In this document: positions 36,980 to 45,171 of the stretch, one piece after another
Numbering within the stretch: the first letter of the stretch is position 1
How the letters are laid out: the number at the start of each line of letters is the position of its first letter
Translations under genes and position numbers: made by a program
Notes under the pieces: generated by a model
Database searches by the model: none
The model's input: the letters and a program-made list of their open reading frames with translations, nothing else
Told to the model about the DNA's origin: nothing
NCBI GenBank assembly: GCA_021324855.1
Contig: JAJPIG010000035.1
Location: forward strand, 48,417-112,416
Length of the DNA: 64,000 bases
From: Pseudomonadota bacterium
Lineage (GTDB): Bacteria; Desulfobacterota; Binatia; Binatales; Binataceae
Direction of reading: 5' to 3'

Positions 36980-37730
36980 CGGCGGTCTCACGCCACGGGC
37001 GCACATAACCGTTAATCGATCGCAGGCGCCGGACTGCATCCATGCCGGTGATGCCCTGGCTCGCCATCAGCCGCGTGAACGCTTCCATGTTCGCATCGTC
37101 GGCCGGCCCGAAACAGCCGTAGCAACCGCGATCGTACGCCGGACACAGCGCTCCGCATCCGGTGCGGGTAACCGGTCCAAGGCACGGTTCGCCCCGCGCG
37201 ACGACCACGCAAACATTGCCGCGCCGCTTGCATTCCATGCAGACGCTGTGGCCGGGGAGCGCAGGTTTCGCGCGCGACAGAAGCGAGCGGACCACATCAA
37301 TAAGCTGATGCTTGTCGATCGGACAGCCCCAAAGTTCGAAATCAACCTTGACGTGTTCGGAGATCGGCGTTGAGGTCGACAGCGTCGAGATGAACTCCGG
37401 ACTCGGGTAGACCACCCGCTTGTATTGCTCGACCTCGCTCCAATTGCGCAGCGCCTGGATACCGCCGGCGGTCGCGCAGGCGCCGATCGTCACCAGGTAT
37501 CTGGTCCGTTCGCGCACCTCGATGATGCGGCGCGCATCGTCGGGCGTCGTGATGCTGCCCTCGACGAACGCAATGTCGTACGGCCCGTCCAACGCCCGGC
37601 TTCGCGCCTCAGTGAAATACGCAAATTCGACGAGCGACGCGAGCGTAAGCAGCTCGTCCTCAGCATTCAGAAACTGCAACTGGCATCCGTCGCAGGAGGC
37701 AAACTTAAATACTGCGATGCGGGGTTTCAT
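36945..37730 (-). CDS. Group 3b-type NiFe hydrogenase, delta (small) subunit
   Basis: A 261-aa small subunit carrying the electron chain from the Ni-Fe site. The proximal cluster is shown by SCDGCQLQF (Cys13, Cys16) with GACATAGG and WGCPIDKHQ. Medial and distal clusters are shown by CMECKRRGNVC, CLGP, GCGALCPAYDRGCYGCFGP. There is no Tat signal, so the enzyme is cytoplasmic. The ATG overlaps the gamma stop as ATGA, which rules out the longer frame. Confidence 0.93.
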   Translation of the reverse strand: MKPRIAVFKFASCDGCQLQFLNAEDELLTLASLVEFAYFTEARSRALDGPYDIAFVEGSITTPDDARRIIEVRERTRYLVTIGACATAGGIQALRNWSEVEQYKRVVYPSPEFISTLSTSTPISEHVKVDFELWGCPIDKHQLIDVVRSLLSRAKPALPGHSVCMECKRRGNVCVVVARGEPCLGPVTRTGCGALCPAYDRGCYGCFGPADDANMEAFTRLMASQGITGMDAVRRLRSINGYVRPWRETADAIAKNQNQND

Positions 37731-38554
37731 ATTCCCGAGACTCCGAACAAGCGCCTGACCGTGCGATACGTGAACACCGGACCATCCTTGCAGACAAAAT
37801 GCTCGCGATACTGGCAATGGCCGCAAAGTCCGACCGCGCATTCCATCCGGCGCTCCATCGAGAGATGGATCGAATCGTCGCCGATACCCTTCTGCAACAG
37901 CGCGTGCGCCGCAAAGCGCATCATCACTTCCGGTCCGCACATCATCACGATTGCCGACGGCGCGACGTTGAGCTCGTCGAACAGTTCGGTCACCACGCCG
38001 ATTCGATAATGCCAGCTTTTGTCCGGCTGGTCGGTCGTGAGATAGACCCTGGTGCGCGGCACGCGCCGCCATTCGTCGAATTTCTCGCGGTACAGCAGAT
38101 CGTTGGGAGTCCTCACGCCGTGCAAAATATGCAACTCGCCGTATTCGTCACGGCGGCGGATTATGTAGTTGATCAGCCCGACCACCGGCGCGCATCCCAG
38201 TCCGCCGGTTACGATCACCACGTCGCGGCCGCGCGCCGCGTCGACCGGCCATCCGTTGCCGTACGGGCCGCGCACTCCAACGACGTCGCCGACCTTCCAG
38301 TCCGCCATCACGCCGGTAACGCGCCCCGCGACGCGCACGGTATGCTCAAGGATTTCCGGTTCCGACGGATCCGAAACAATCGAAATTGCGACTTCGCCGA
38401 TGCCGAACGCGTACAGCATGTTGAACTGCCCGGCCTGGAAGCGATACGCGGCCCGCACCGAGGGATCGAGCAGGCGCATCGTGAAGGTGTAGATTCCCTC
38501 GGTCTCGGTCCGCCGCGCAGTGATCCGCGCAGGATGAATCGTGTACGGCGTCAA
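37727..38554 (-). CDS. Group 3b-type NiFe hydrogenase, gamma (FAD/NAD(P)-binding) subunit
   Basis: A 275-aa ferredoxin-NADP reductase-like subunit. Its FAD domain has FQAGQFNMLYAFGIGEVAIS, the NAD(P) domain VIVTGGLGCAPVVGLINYI and IVMMCGPEVMMRF, and a C-terminal 2Fe-2S site CAVGLCGHCQYREHFVC. It exchanges electrons with NAD(P)(H). The start is a TTG (38554) overlapping the beta stop as TTGA; the upstream frame has no family likeness. It is the second gene in this operon with that rare overlap. Confidence 0.92.
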   Translation of the reverse strand: MTPYTIHPARITARRTETEGIYTFTMRLLDPSVRAAYRFQAGQFNMLYAFGIGEVAISIVSDPSEPEILEHTVRVAGRVTGVMADWKVGDVVGVRGPYGNGWPVDAARGRDVVIVTGGLGCAPVVGLINYIIRRRDEYGELHILHGVRTPNDLLYREKFDEWRRVPRTRVYLTTDQPDKSWHYRIGVVTELFDELNVAPSAIVMMCGPEVMMRFAAHALLQKGIGDDSIHLSMERRMECAVGLCGHCQYREHFVCKDGPVFTYRTVRRLFGVSGI

Positions 38555-39657
38555 TGCTTGCCCCGCTGCGCGCGGATCGCGGCGACTTCTTCGGTGAGAT
38601 CGATGCCGACCGGGCACCACGTGATGCAGCGGCCACACCCGACGCATCCGGACGTGCCGAACTGATCGATCCACGAAGCGAGCTTGTGCGTCAGCCATTG
38701 CCGGTAACGATCGTGAATGCGCGGACGGAAGTTGATGCCGTGAATATGCGCGTGCTCCAGCGAGAAGCAGGAGTCCCACTGGCGCACGCGCCGGCTCATG
38801 TTTCCGTCAAGTTCCTGCACATCCATTACGCTGTGGCAAAAGCAGGTCGGACACACCATTGTGCAGTTCGTGCATGAAAGGCACCGCGCGGCTACATCGT
38901 TCCAGCGCGGACTGTCGACCTCATCATAAAGCAAGTGCGGCAGGTCCGAGGTGTCCATCTGCCGTTGCATTCCCGATGCGCATTCATCGATGCGCGCACG
39001 CGCCTTCGCCACGTCTTCTGATGCAGCCGTCGGCAACTGCAGTTTGGATACGACGCGTTCGCCGGCGGCCGAGCCGGTTCGCACGACGAAACCGTCCTCC
39101 ATCTCGGTCATCGCGAGATCGAAGCCGCTGGCGGCCTCGGGACCGGTTTTCATGGAAACGCAAAAGCAGGTCGGCGCTGAGCGGGTGCAGTTGACTGCGA
39201 CGAAAAAGACATCTTTGCGCCGCGCCTCGTAATGTGCGTCACGGAACTTGTCGTGCAGGAAAATTCGATCCTGGATCGCCAGCGCCGCAAGATCGCAGGC
39301 GCGGACTCCGATCAATGCCAGGCGCGGCGCCGCCGGGGTTGCATCCCTGACTTTGAAGCCGCGATGCTCGCGCCGTACTTCAAGCAAAATTTCATGGGGA
39401 GCGAAGAAGAACGGCTTGAGCGACCCGGCTCCGTTCACAACACCGAAGATTTCGCCGTCGACGCCCGGCGTCAGCCGATAACGTCCGGCCTCCTGCGCGT
39501 CACGCATCCCGATCGGCAGGTCGGACACCTCGCGCACTTCGTGAAACGCAACGCTGCCCTCTCGAACCACCGGGCCGAGGACCTTGAACTCCTCGCGCCG
39601 GAGCAGGTCGATCAGGTCCTGAAGCGCCGCTTTCTTCAGTTTCAGCGGCTCGTTCAC
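38551..39657 (-). CDS. Group 3b-type NiFe hydrogenase, beta (4Fe-4S) subunit
   Basis: A 368-aa iron-sulfur subunit like the beta subunit of Pyrococcus sulfhydrogenases and AsrA. C-terminal clusters are CLSCTNCTMVCPTCFC and CVGCGRCITWCPVGID. Further conserved Cys occur in GVRACDLAALAIQDR and SAPTCFCVSM. It connects the gamma and delta subunits or an external acceptor. The start is a GTG (39657) overlapping hypB's stop as GTGA. Confidence 0.92.
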   Translation of the reverse strand: MNEPLKLKKAALQDLIDLLRREEFKVLGPVVREGSVAFHEVREVSDLPIGMRDAQEAGRYRLTPGVDGEIFGVVNGAGSLKPFFFAPHEILLEVRREHRGFKVRDATPAAPRLALIGVRACDLAALAIQDRIFLHDKFRDAHYEARRKDVFFVAVNCTRSAPTCFCVSMKTGPEAASGFDLAMTEMEDGFVVRTGSAAGERVVSKLQLPTAASEDVAKARARIDECASGMQRQMDTSDLPHLLYDEVDSPRWNDVAARCLSCTNCTMVCPTCFCHSVMDVQELDGNMSRRVRQWDSCFSLEHAHIHGINFRPRIHDRYRQWLTHKLASWIDQFGTSGCVGCGRCITWCPVGIDLTEEVAAIRAQRGKH

Positions 39658-40364
39658 GGAACACTCGCGTCGCTGCCGAGAAACCCGAACCGGCGGCGCT
39701 CAAGTTCGGCGAGCCATGCAGCCAAACCGTCGCCGGTCGCGGCGGAGAGCTCGAATATCGCCGCGCGCGGATTCACGCCGCGCACATATTCGGTCCACTC
39801 CCCGGAATCAAAACTGAGATACGGGATCAAATCGCACTTGTTCAGGAGCACAATATCGGCCGCGCGAAAGATCGGCGGGTACTTGAGCGGCTTTTCGACG
39901 CCCTCCGTGGGAGCGGTCACCAGCACGCGCAGATGCTCGCCCAAATCGAACAGCGCCGGACACACGAGATTGCCCACGTTCTCGAGGATCAGGGTCTCGC
40001 CGCCGGCAAATTCGAGGTGATGGAGCGCGTGATGGATCTGCGTCGCCTCGAGATGGCACCCGAGTCCGGTTTCGATCTGGTAGGCCGATGCTCCCGCCAA
40101 GCGGATGCGCGCGCTGTCGCGATCGGTCGCCTGATCGCCCTCGATTACGACGAAGCGCCCGGAGCGCGATCGCCCGCGAATCATGGCCTCGAGCAAGGTG
40201 GTTTTTCCCGCCCCGGGTGCGCCCATCAGGTTAATTGTAAAAATCTTTCGCGTCGTTAAATGGAGACGATTGTGCTCGGCGATGCTTTCGTTCGATGCGA
40301 GCAGCCGCTCGTGGACGGCAATCGTGTGCACCGAGGGAACTCCGCAGCCGCAGGTTTCACACAT
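39654..40364 (-). CDS. hypB: Hydrogenase nickel-insertion GTPase HypB
   Basis: A 236-aa GTPase that loads nickel into the large subunit with HypA. The N-terminal CETCGCG is the high-affinity nickel motif. The P-loop is MGAPGAGKTTLLEAM, the Switch/DxxG region NVGNLVCPALFDLG, and NKCDL is the guanine-specificity motif. The ATG at 40364 lies inside the end of hypA (8-bp overlap). No His-rich storage tract is present. Confidence 0.96.
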   Translation of the reverse strand: MCETCGCGVPSVHTIAVHERLLASNESIAEHNRLHLTTRKIFTINLMGAPGAGKTTLLEAMIRGRSRSGRFVVIEGDQATDRDSARIRLAGASAYQIETGLGCHLEATQIHHALHHLEFAGGETLILENVGNLVCPALFDLGEHLRVLVTAPTEGVEKPLKYPPIFRAADIVLLNKCDLIPYLSFDSGEWTEYVRGVNPRAAIFELSAATGDGLAAWLAELERRRFGFLGSDASVP

Positions 40365-40701
40365 CTGCAACCTCGATGGTTTGCAGGACCATCTCGTTGC
40401 CCGACTGCAGCTCCCCGCCGAGACAGCCACATCCCGGGCACCGGCCGATGAGACCTTCGAAGGCGTACGAGGTCTTGCAGGCGCGACAACGGCTGCGGGC
40501 GGGCACGGTCGTGATCACAAGTTCCGCACCCTGAGCCCGCGTGCCCTCGGCAATCGCCAGGAACGCGAAGGTCAACGATTCCGAAACGATTCCTGCTGCC
40601 GCTCCGATGCTCACATTCACACGCACGACTCGCCTATCGCGAGGCGTAAGCGTTCTCTCGACAATTTCGAGCAACCCGCGTGCTAGCGCCACCTCGTGCA
40701 T
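40357..40701 (-). CDS. hypA: Hydrogenase nickel chaperone HypA
   Basis: A 114-aa nickel/zinc chaperone. It begins MHE, whose His2 binds Ni, and has a structural zinc site of CRAC and CPGC pairs (residues about 72-93). Promoter of the ten-gene operon: a -35-like TTGACC (40742-40737) lies upstream, but a matching -10 would leave no space for a ribosome-binding site, so it is not called. Confidence 0.95.
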   Translation of the reverse strand: MHEVALARGLLEIVERTLTPRDRRVVRVNVSIGAAAGIVSESLTFAFLAIAEGTRAQGAELVITTVPARSRCRACKTSYAFEGLIGRCPGCGCLGGELQSGNEMVLQTIEVADV

Positions 40702-40992
40702 CGATGATTTCTCGATTAGTCCACATCTGAGGCAACGGTCAAACGTGCAGTCGAACGATCAAGGCCGGCGTCCGGTGTCCGAGGAGGCTCTGCAGCGTAG
40801 CGTTGATTACGGCATACCGCTTGCTTTCGTAAAGTCAGCGTCGTGATGAGATCGCGCATGCGGATAAAACGTCCGCCAAGAGCGAGGGTTTTCGCAATGC
40901 CTTATAAGCGGCCCGCACTGGCCAGTGGCATTACTGCAGTCCCGCCGATGTATTTGCGCCACTGACCTCATCGATGTTCGGAGGGGATAATT

Positions 40993-41439
40993 ATGACACC
41001 CGCCCAAACCGTTGACAGCTCTTGCAAAGAAACCCAACCACGCAGCGCGGGTGTGCTGGCGAGCCTGACGGAAACGCCGGCCGAGCTGCGCGCGGCCGTG
41101 GCGTGGTCTGCAATTCCGCTGCTGGTCAGCGGCCTGATGTTTTGCGCGGCGCTCGCATTGACCCGCGAGTCGAATGCTTACACTGCGCTCGCGCGATCGC
41201 TGGGTCTCGCTGCACAATCGATGCTCCGTCTCGGCGAGATTTTCTTTATTCTCGGACTCTGGAAAGTCGCGATCGGCTTCGCCTGCAACGGTGAGACCCA
41301 GTATTCGGCTGCCAGACAAACAACCACGACTCGCGCGTTGACCGCAGTGATCGTGCTCTCAGCTTTGTTCGCTTTAGCGGTGCTGTTGCTGGCGCCGGCA
41401 GCCGCCTCGCTCGCTCACACGACAGCACTGGCGGCATAA
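40993..41439 (+). CDS. Hypothetical membrane protein
   Basis: A 148-aa protein with three hydrophobic helices (about 38-59, 70-96 and 114-136), one of them IFFILGLWKVAIGFACNGE. GGAGGGG lies eight bases before the ATG, a strong ribosome-binding site. No family recognised. It is divergent from hypA with 290 bp between the starts, and convergent with the GST gene. Nothing ties it to the hydrogenase. Confidence 0.7.
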   Translation: MTPAQTVDSSCKETQPRSAGVLASLTETPAELRAAVAWSAIPLLVSGLMFCAALALTRESNAYTALARSLGLAAQSMLRLGEIFFILGLWKVAIGFACNGETQYSAARQTTTTRALTAVIVLSALFALAVLLLAPAAASLAHTTALAA

Positions 41440-41496
41440 GCACGGAGGACCTGCACCCCTTTTCATCGAGAGCCGCCGGGCGGCAGGCGTAATTCG

Positions 41497-42147
41497 CTAT
41501 TTTTTCGCTTGTAGCGCCTGAAGCGCCTCGTGCATTTCGCCCAGCACCTTTTTGACAGACGGGCGATTCTGCACCCGCGCCCACCATCCCGCCAGCCGCG
41601 GACGCCCTTCCAAGGGCGGCTTCGCGTGGTAGGCCTCCAGCATCGCATTGACCAAAACCATGGTGGGGGCGAGTGCGCAATCGGCCATGGTGAATTCCGG
41701 CCCGGCAGCGAAATCCTCCGCCGAGACCATCGAATCGAGTTGATCGAGCCGAAGGTTCAACTCGCTCAGCGCCTCATTCACCTTTTTTTCGTCCGGCACT
41801 TTCGCGCGCGTCTGCCGGAACAATGTGCGCATCGGCGGGTCAAGGTAAAGATCGTGAAAGCGAGTGAAACTCCTAACGCGGGCCCGCGCTTCGGGACTCT
41901 TCGGCAGTAGCGCAGGCTTGGGAAACTTGTCCTCGAGATACTCGTTGATGACCTCAGATTCCGCGATGGTCTGACCGTCATCGGTCTCGAACGTGGGAAT
42001 CTTGCCGAGTGGATTGATTTTCAGAAATTCGGGCGATTTGAAATCGCCGCCCGGCAACGGCTCCATCGTGACATCGAGACCTTTCTCGTAGATCGCGATG
42101 CGGCATTTGCCGGCAAAATTGGAAAGGTTGAGGTTGTAGAGTTTCAT
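41497..42147 (-). CDS. Glutathione S-transferase family protein
   Basis: A 216-aa GST. The thioredoxin-fold half begins MKLYNLNLSNFAGKCRIAIYEKG, and ESEVINEYLEDKFP is the gamma-glutamyl-binding turn; NPLGKIPTFETDDG carries the cis-Pro. The C-terminal half (ADCALAPTMVLV) is helical. The Ser at position 9 is a likely active-site hydroxyl, as in zeta/theta-like GSTs. It lies 143 bp after the isomerase gene, on the same strand, and may share its transcript. Confidence 0.9.
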   Translation of the reverse strand: MKLYNLNLSNFAGKCRIAIYEKGLDVTMEPLPGGDFKSPEFLKINPLGKIPTFETDDGQTIAESEVINEYLEDKFPKPALLPKSPEARARVRSFTRFHDLYLDPPMRTLFRQTRAKVPDEKKVNEALSELNLRLDQLDSMVSAEDFAAGPEFTMADCALAPTMVLVNAMLEAYHAKPPLEGRPRLAGWWARVQNRPSVKKVLGEMHEALQALQAKK

Positions 42148-42290
42148 CCTGGTTCTCTTTCGCGACGTCCCGGTCGTCGGCGTTCTCCCCGCTTATCTCA
42201 AAAAAGCAGGGCGACGCAAGCTTGAACTTCCGTAAAGGACGGGGAAGCACGAAGAGAATCGAACAACCTTCGCGATCGAATCACGCGTTT

Positions 42291-42920
42291 TCAGCGCGAT
42301 GACTCGACGATCAGTTCCTCGACGTCGCGGAGCCGATCCTTGCCGAAGAAAATTTCGTCGCCGACGAAAAACGTCGGCGCGCCGAAGGCGCCACGGTCGA
42401 CCGAGCGCTGTGTATTGTCGATCAACTGCTGTTTGATGTCGCTGGTCCTGATCAGATCCAAAATTCGCTCCGCCGGGAGTCGCGATTCGTCGAGCGCGGC
42501 GCGGAACACCGCCGGGTCGTCCATTTTCCTGGGGTCGGCCCACATGTAACCAAAGACCTCGTCGACGTACCGTTTGAACGTTCCGAGCGATTGCGCCGCC
42601 AGCGCGCCGCGCATCAGCGCCACCGTGTTCACCGGAAAAAACGGATTGAATTTGAAGCGCGTGATCGCGTGACGCCGGATGAATCGCTCGATCTCGAGCC
42701 GCTCATATTCAGGCTTGTTCTTGACGGCGGCAAAAGCCTCCATTGGCGAGCGGTTGTTGGTCAGCTTGAAGATGCCGCCGAGCAGAATCGGCACGTACTC
42801 GAATCTCACCCCGGTTCGCCGCTCGATTTCGGGGATCACGAGGTGACTCAGGTAGGCGTTGGGGCTGCCGAAATCAAAATGAAACTCGACCTTGACCATC
42901 GTCTCACCATTTTTCGCCAT
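42291..42920 (-). CDS. DsbA-fold 2-hydroxychromene-2-carboxylate isomerase-like protein
   Basis: A 209-aa kappa-GST/DsbA-like protein. KVEFHFDFGSPNAYLSHL is the family start, with Ser in place of the DsbA Cys pair; GAFGAPTFFVGDEIFFGKDRL is the cis-Pro and final strand. The family member NahD isomerises hydroxychromene carboxylate in naphthalene breakdown using glutathione, but many relatives do other jobs. The ATG at 42920 overlaps the SDR gene by 17 bp; the ATG at 42899 is an alternative start. With the SDR and MarR genes it forms a small operon. Confidence 0.87.
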   Translation of the reverse strand: MAKNGETMVKVEFHFDFGSPNAYLSHLVIPEIERRTGVRFEYVPILLGGIFKLTNNRSPMEAFAAVKNKPEYERLEIERFIRRHAITRFKFNPFFPVNTVALMRGALAAQSLGTFKRYVDEVFGYMWADPRKMDDPAVFRAALDESRLPAERILDLIRTSDIKQQLIDNTQRSVDRGAFGAPTFFVGDEIFFGKDRLRDVEELIVESSR

Positions 42921-43653
42921 ACGGGCGAATCTCCTGCTCGAAAGTCCACGCGTCGCGCGGCTGCCGATAAAGCTGCCAATACGTTTCCGCGACTGAATCG
43001 GGACGCATCAGACGATCGGGCTCGAGCCGATTAAGGGCATCGTTGCCTTCGCGCTCGCGGATTCGGTCGCGTACCCAGGCCGTGTCCACGCCGGCATCGA
43101 TGACCAAATGGGCGACGTGAATGTTCTTCGGTCCGAGTTCGCGGGCCGCACTCTGCGCCACCGCGCGCAGGCCGAACTTGGCGCTGGCGAAGGCGGCGTA
43201 GCCGATGCTGCCGCGCATGCTCGCCGTCGCGCCGGTCAGGAAGATGCAGCCATGGCCGTGCGGAATCATCAGACGGGCGGCTTCGCGCGCCGCGATGAAA
43301 CCCGCATAGCAGCCCATTTCCCAGACCTTCCGGAAGACGCGCTCGGTCGTTTCGAGCAGCGGAAAATTGACGTTCGCGCCGACGTTGAACACACAGACCT
43401 CAAGCGGCGCTTCGCGATCGGCGTCGCGTAAAAATTCAGTCAGCTCAGCCTCCTTGCGGGCATCAAGCGTGCGCGCGACGATTCTCCCGCCCGCCGCTTC
43501 GATCTGCTCCACCAGCGGCGCGAGTTTCTCTCCATTGCGGCGTCCGGCGAAGACTGTCAAGCCTTCGGCCGCAAAGCGCCGCGCGATCGCCGCGCCGATG
43601 AAGTCCCCAGCCCCGATTACTGCAACCGTTGCGTTTCTCGAGGTCACTGCCAT
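42904..43653 (-). CDS. SDR-family protein lacking the catalytic Tyr
   Basis: A 249-aa Rossmann protein. The cofactor loop GAGDFIGAAIARRFA and the NVGANVNFPLL strand are normal for short-chain dehydrogenases. At the active site the Ser/Thr region (TGATASMRG) is present, but the YxxxK position reads FASAK: the Lys is kept and the Tyr is Phe, with a Tyr three residues earlier. So a usual SDR reaction is doubtful unless the nearby Tyr replaces it. It lies 27 bp after marR. Confidence 0.85.
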   Translation of the reverse strand: MAVTSRNATVAVIGAGDFIGAAIARRFAAEGLTVFAGRRNGEKLAPLVEQIEAAGGRIVARTLDARKEAELTEFLRDADREAPLEVCVFNVGANVNFPLLETTERVFRKVWEMGCYAGFIAAREAARLMIPHGHGCIFLTGATASMRGSIGYAAFASAKFGLRAVAQSAARELGPKNIHVAHLVIDAGVDTAWVRDRIREREGNDALNRLEPDRLMRPDSVAETYWQLYRQPRDAWTFEQEIRPYGEKW

Positions 43654-43680
43654 TTTCCTTTCATCGGCTTCGTGCTTGAT

Positions 43681-44133
43681 TCATTCGTTCGAGACCGGAT
43701 GGCGGAGCCTCTGCGCCAGCAACTTGAGCGCTGCAATGCCGTCGGAGCCGAGGCGATTTGCAACCTGGTCCTGAACGCGACGCCAGGCGGGGTAAGCAGC
43801 GCGGATCAGATCGATCCCGTTCGTCGTAATTGCGATCCGACGGCTCCGGCGATCGCTGCCGGGCTCGACCCGCAACCATCTGCGCGCGCACATCCGCTCG
43901 ACATTACGGCTGAGCGTCGATTCGTCCATCCGGAGCGATCTCGCGAGTTCGCCGGGTCTCACCGCTCCGCGATTGGCGACTGCAACGAGCACTGAGAACT
44001 GCGTGGTCTTTAATCCCGCTTCGGATAGCGCGGCGTCATAGATCGCGCTGATCGCGCGGCTCAGCGAACGCATCTGGAACGCGAGACAACCGCGGCCGAT
44101 TTGGTCCAGCTCCGGCTGGGCAATTCTTCGCAT
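43681..44133 (-). CDS. MarR-family transcriptional regulator
   Basis: A 150-aa winged-helix repressor. The recognition region is RPGELARSLRMDESTLSRNVERM, followed by the wing RRWLRVEPGSDRRSRRIAIT. Dimerisation helices are at both ends. The ATG at 44133 sits inside a perfect palindrome, so the protein probably represses itself and the SDR and isomerase genes downstream. No ribosome-binding site precedes the ATG; the mRNA may be leaderless, or a later start may be used. Confidence 0.88.
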   Translation of the reverse strand: MRRIAQPELDQIGRGCLAFQMRSLSRAISAIYDAALSEAGLKTTQFSVLVAVANRGAVRPGELARSLRMDESTLSRNVERMCARRWLRVEPGSDRRSRRIAITTNGIDLIRAAYPAWRRVQDQVANRLGSDGIAALKLLAQRLRHPVSNE

Positions 44134-44150
44134 ATACAATTATTGTATAT
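44132..44150. promoter_or_regulatory. Perfect 9+1+9 palindrome over the marR start codon (operator)
   Basis: ATATACAAT-T-ATTGTATAT: arms 44132-44140 and 44142-44150 match perfectly. AT-rich 17-20-bp palindromes of this kind are typical MarR operators. It covers two bases of the marR ATG and the DNA before it, so bound repressor would block transcription initiation or early elongation. A copy was not seen elsewhere in the window. Confidence 0.75.
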
Positions 44151-44283
44151 ACAAGATTTTAAATGAAGGTCAAACGGCTTGAATCTCATCCGCCGCCGCT
44201 CTACCTGATGGGCGCGGCGCTCGTCTCAGGATCGTCGCGCTCGGGATTCGCGAGACCACCTATGAGCCGTTGAGCTGACGGCG

Positions 44284-45042
44284 CTACTTGCCCTTCCAGC
44301 TCGGCGGACGCTTTTCGGCGAACGCCAGCGCGCCTTCGCGCGCATCCTCGGTACCCTGGAGCCATCGGTAGAGCTCGCGCTCGAGCTTGATTCCGTCGGC
44401 AAGCGGCAGATCGAGCCCGCGCAGCGCCGCGCGCTTGATCTGCGAAACGGCGAGCGGCGCGCTCTTGCAGATTTCCGCGGCGATCTCCTCGCACTTGTTC
44501 ATCAGGCGGCCCATCGGAACAACGTGATCAACAAGGCCGAGCCGCAATGCCTCGTGCGCATCGATGCGATTCCCTGTAAACAGCAACTCGAGCGCCCGTC
44601 CGAGGGGAATCAGCCGCGGCAGACGCTGCGTGCCGCCGCCCCCGGGGAGCCATCCGAGCCGCACCTCGCCCAGGCCGAACTGCGCATGCTCGGCCGCGAC
44701 CCGGATGTCACAGGCAAGCGCCTGTTCGAGGCCGCCGCCGTTCGCATGGCCGTTGATCGCGGCAATGATCGGCTTGTAGAGGTCGTACATCACAGGCATC
44801 GGCGAGTCGGGCACTTCCTGCCCCGCCTGTTCGACGTAGTTCGACTTGATATCGCTGCCGGCGCAGAAGGCGCGCTCGCCCGCACCGGTCATGATCGCGA
44901 CGCGCAGGCTCGCATCGTCGCGAAACTCGCGCCAGATCTGCGCGAGGCGTCCATAGGTCTCGAAATCGCATGCGTTGAGCCGCTCGGGACGATTGATCGT
45001 GACGTAAGCGACCGGCCCGCGTTTCTCGAATATCACCTTCAT
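44284..45042 (-). CDS. Enoyl-CoA hydratase/isomerase family protein
   Basis: A 252-aa crotonase. The oxyanion-hole segments are FCAGSDIKSNY (about 59-69) and INGHANGGGLEQALACDIR (about 94-112). Of the two Glu of classical hydratases, the first is Glu103 in GGGLEQAL, and FGLGEVRLGWLPGGGG provides the second region. AGGAG precedes the ATG at 45042 by seven bases. It follows the VOC dioxygenase-like gene and the small ORF on the same strand, suggesting a ring-cleavage or beta-oxidation role. Confidence 0.9.
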   Translation of the reverse strand: MKVIFEKRGPVAYVTINRPERLNACDFETYGRLAQIWREFRDDASLRVAIMTGAGERAFCAGSDIKSNYVEQAGQEVPDSPMPVMYDLYKPIIAAINGHANGGGLEQALACDIRVAAEHAQFGLGEVRLGWLPGGGGTQRLPRLIPLGRALELLFTGNRIDAHEALRLGLVDHVVPMGRLMNKCEEIAAEICKSAPLAVSQIKRAALRGLDLPLADGIKLERELYRWLQGTEDAREGALAFAEKRPPSWKGK

Positions 45043-45055
45043 CGAGGATCTCCTG

Positions 45056-45139
45056 CTAGCCGATCTTCCGGATTCGATTATAGATGTCGTCGTGAATCTC
45101 GCAGATTTTCTCCAGCGTCGCTTCAACTGACGAGGCCAT
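45056..45139 (-). CDS. 27-aa small ORF with a strong ribosome-binding site
   Basis: An ATG at 45139 with AAGGAG six bases upstream opens a 27-codon frame, sequence MASSVEATLEKI then CEIHDDIYNRIRKIG, ending with TAG 13 bp before the enoyl-CoA hydratase start. The peptide looks amphipathic and helical. It starts 32 bp after the VOC gene stop, so it sits as a separate cistron in the operon. No known family. It might be a leader peptide or a real microprotein. Confidence 0.5.
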   Translation of the reverse strand: MASSVEATLEKICEIHDDIYNRIRKIG

Positions 45140-45171
45140 CGCACTCTCCTTCCGGCGTTCTCGATAATTTC

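Noticed and set aside
40713..40742. Promoter for the hydrogenase operon
   Set aside because: TTGACC and TAATCG are 18 bp apart, but the start site would fall at the hypA ATG, leaving no ribosome-binding site.
44163..44273. 36-codon ORF divergent from marR
   Set aside because: No ribosome-binding site or family likeness; it may just fill the gap.
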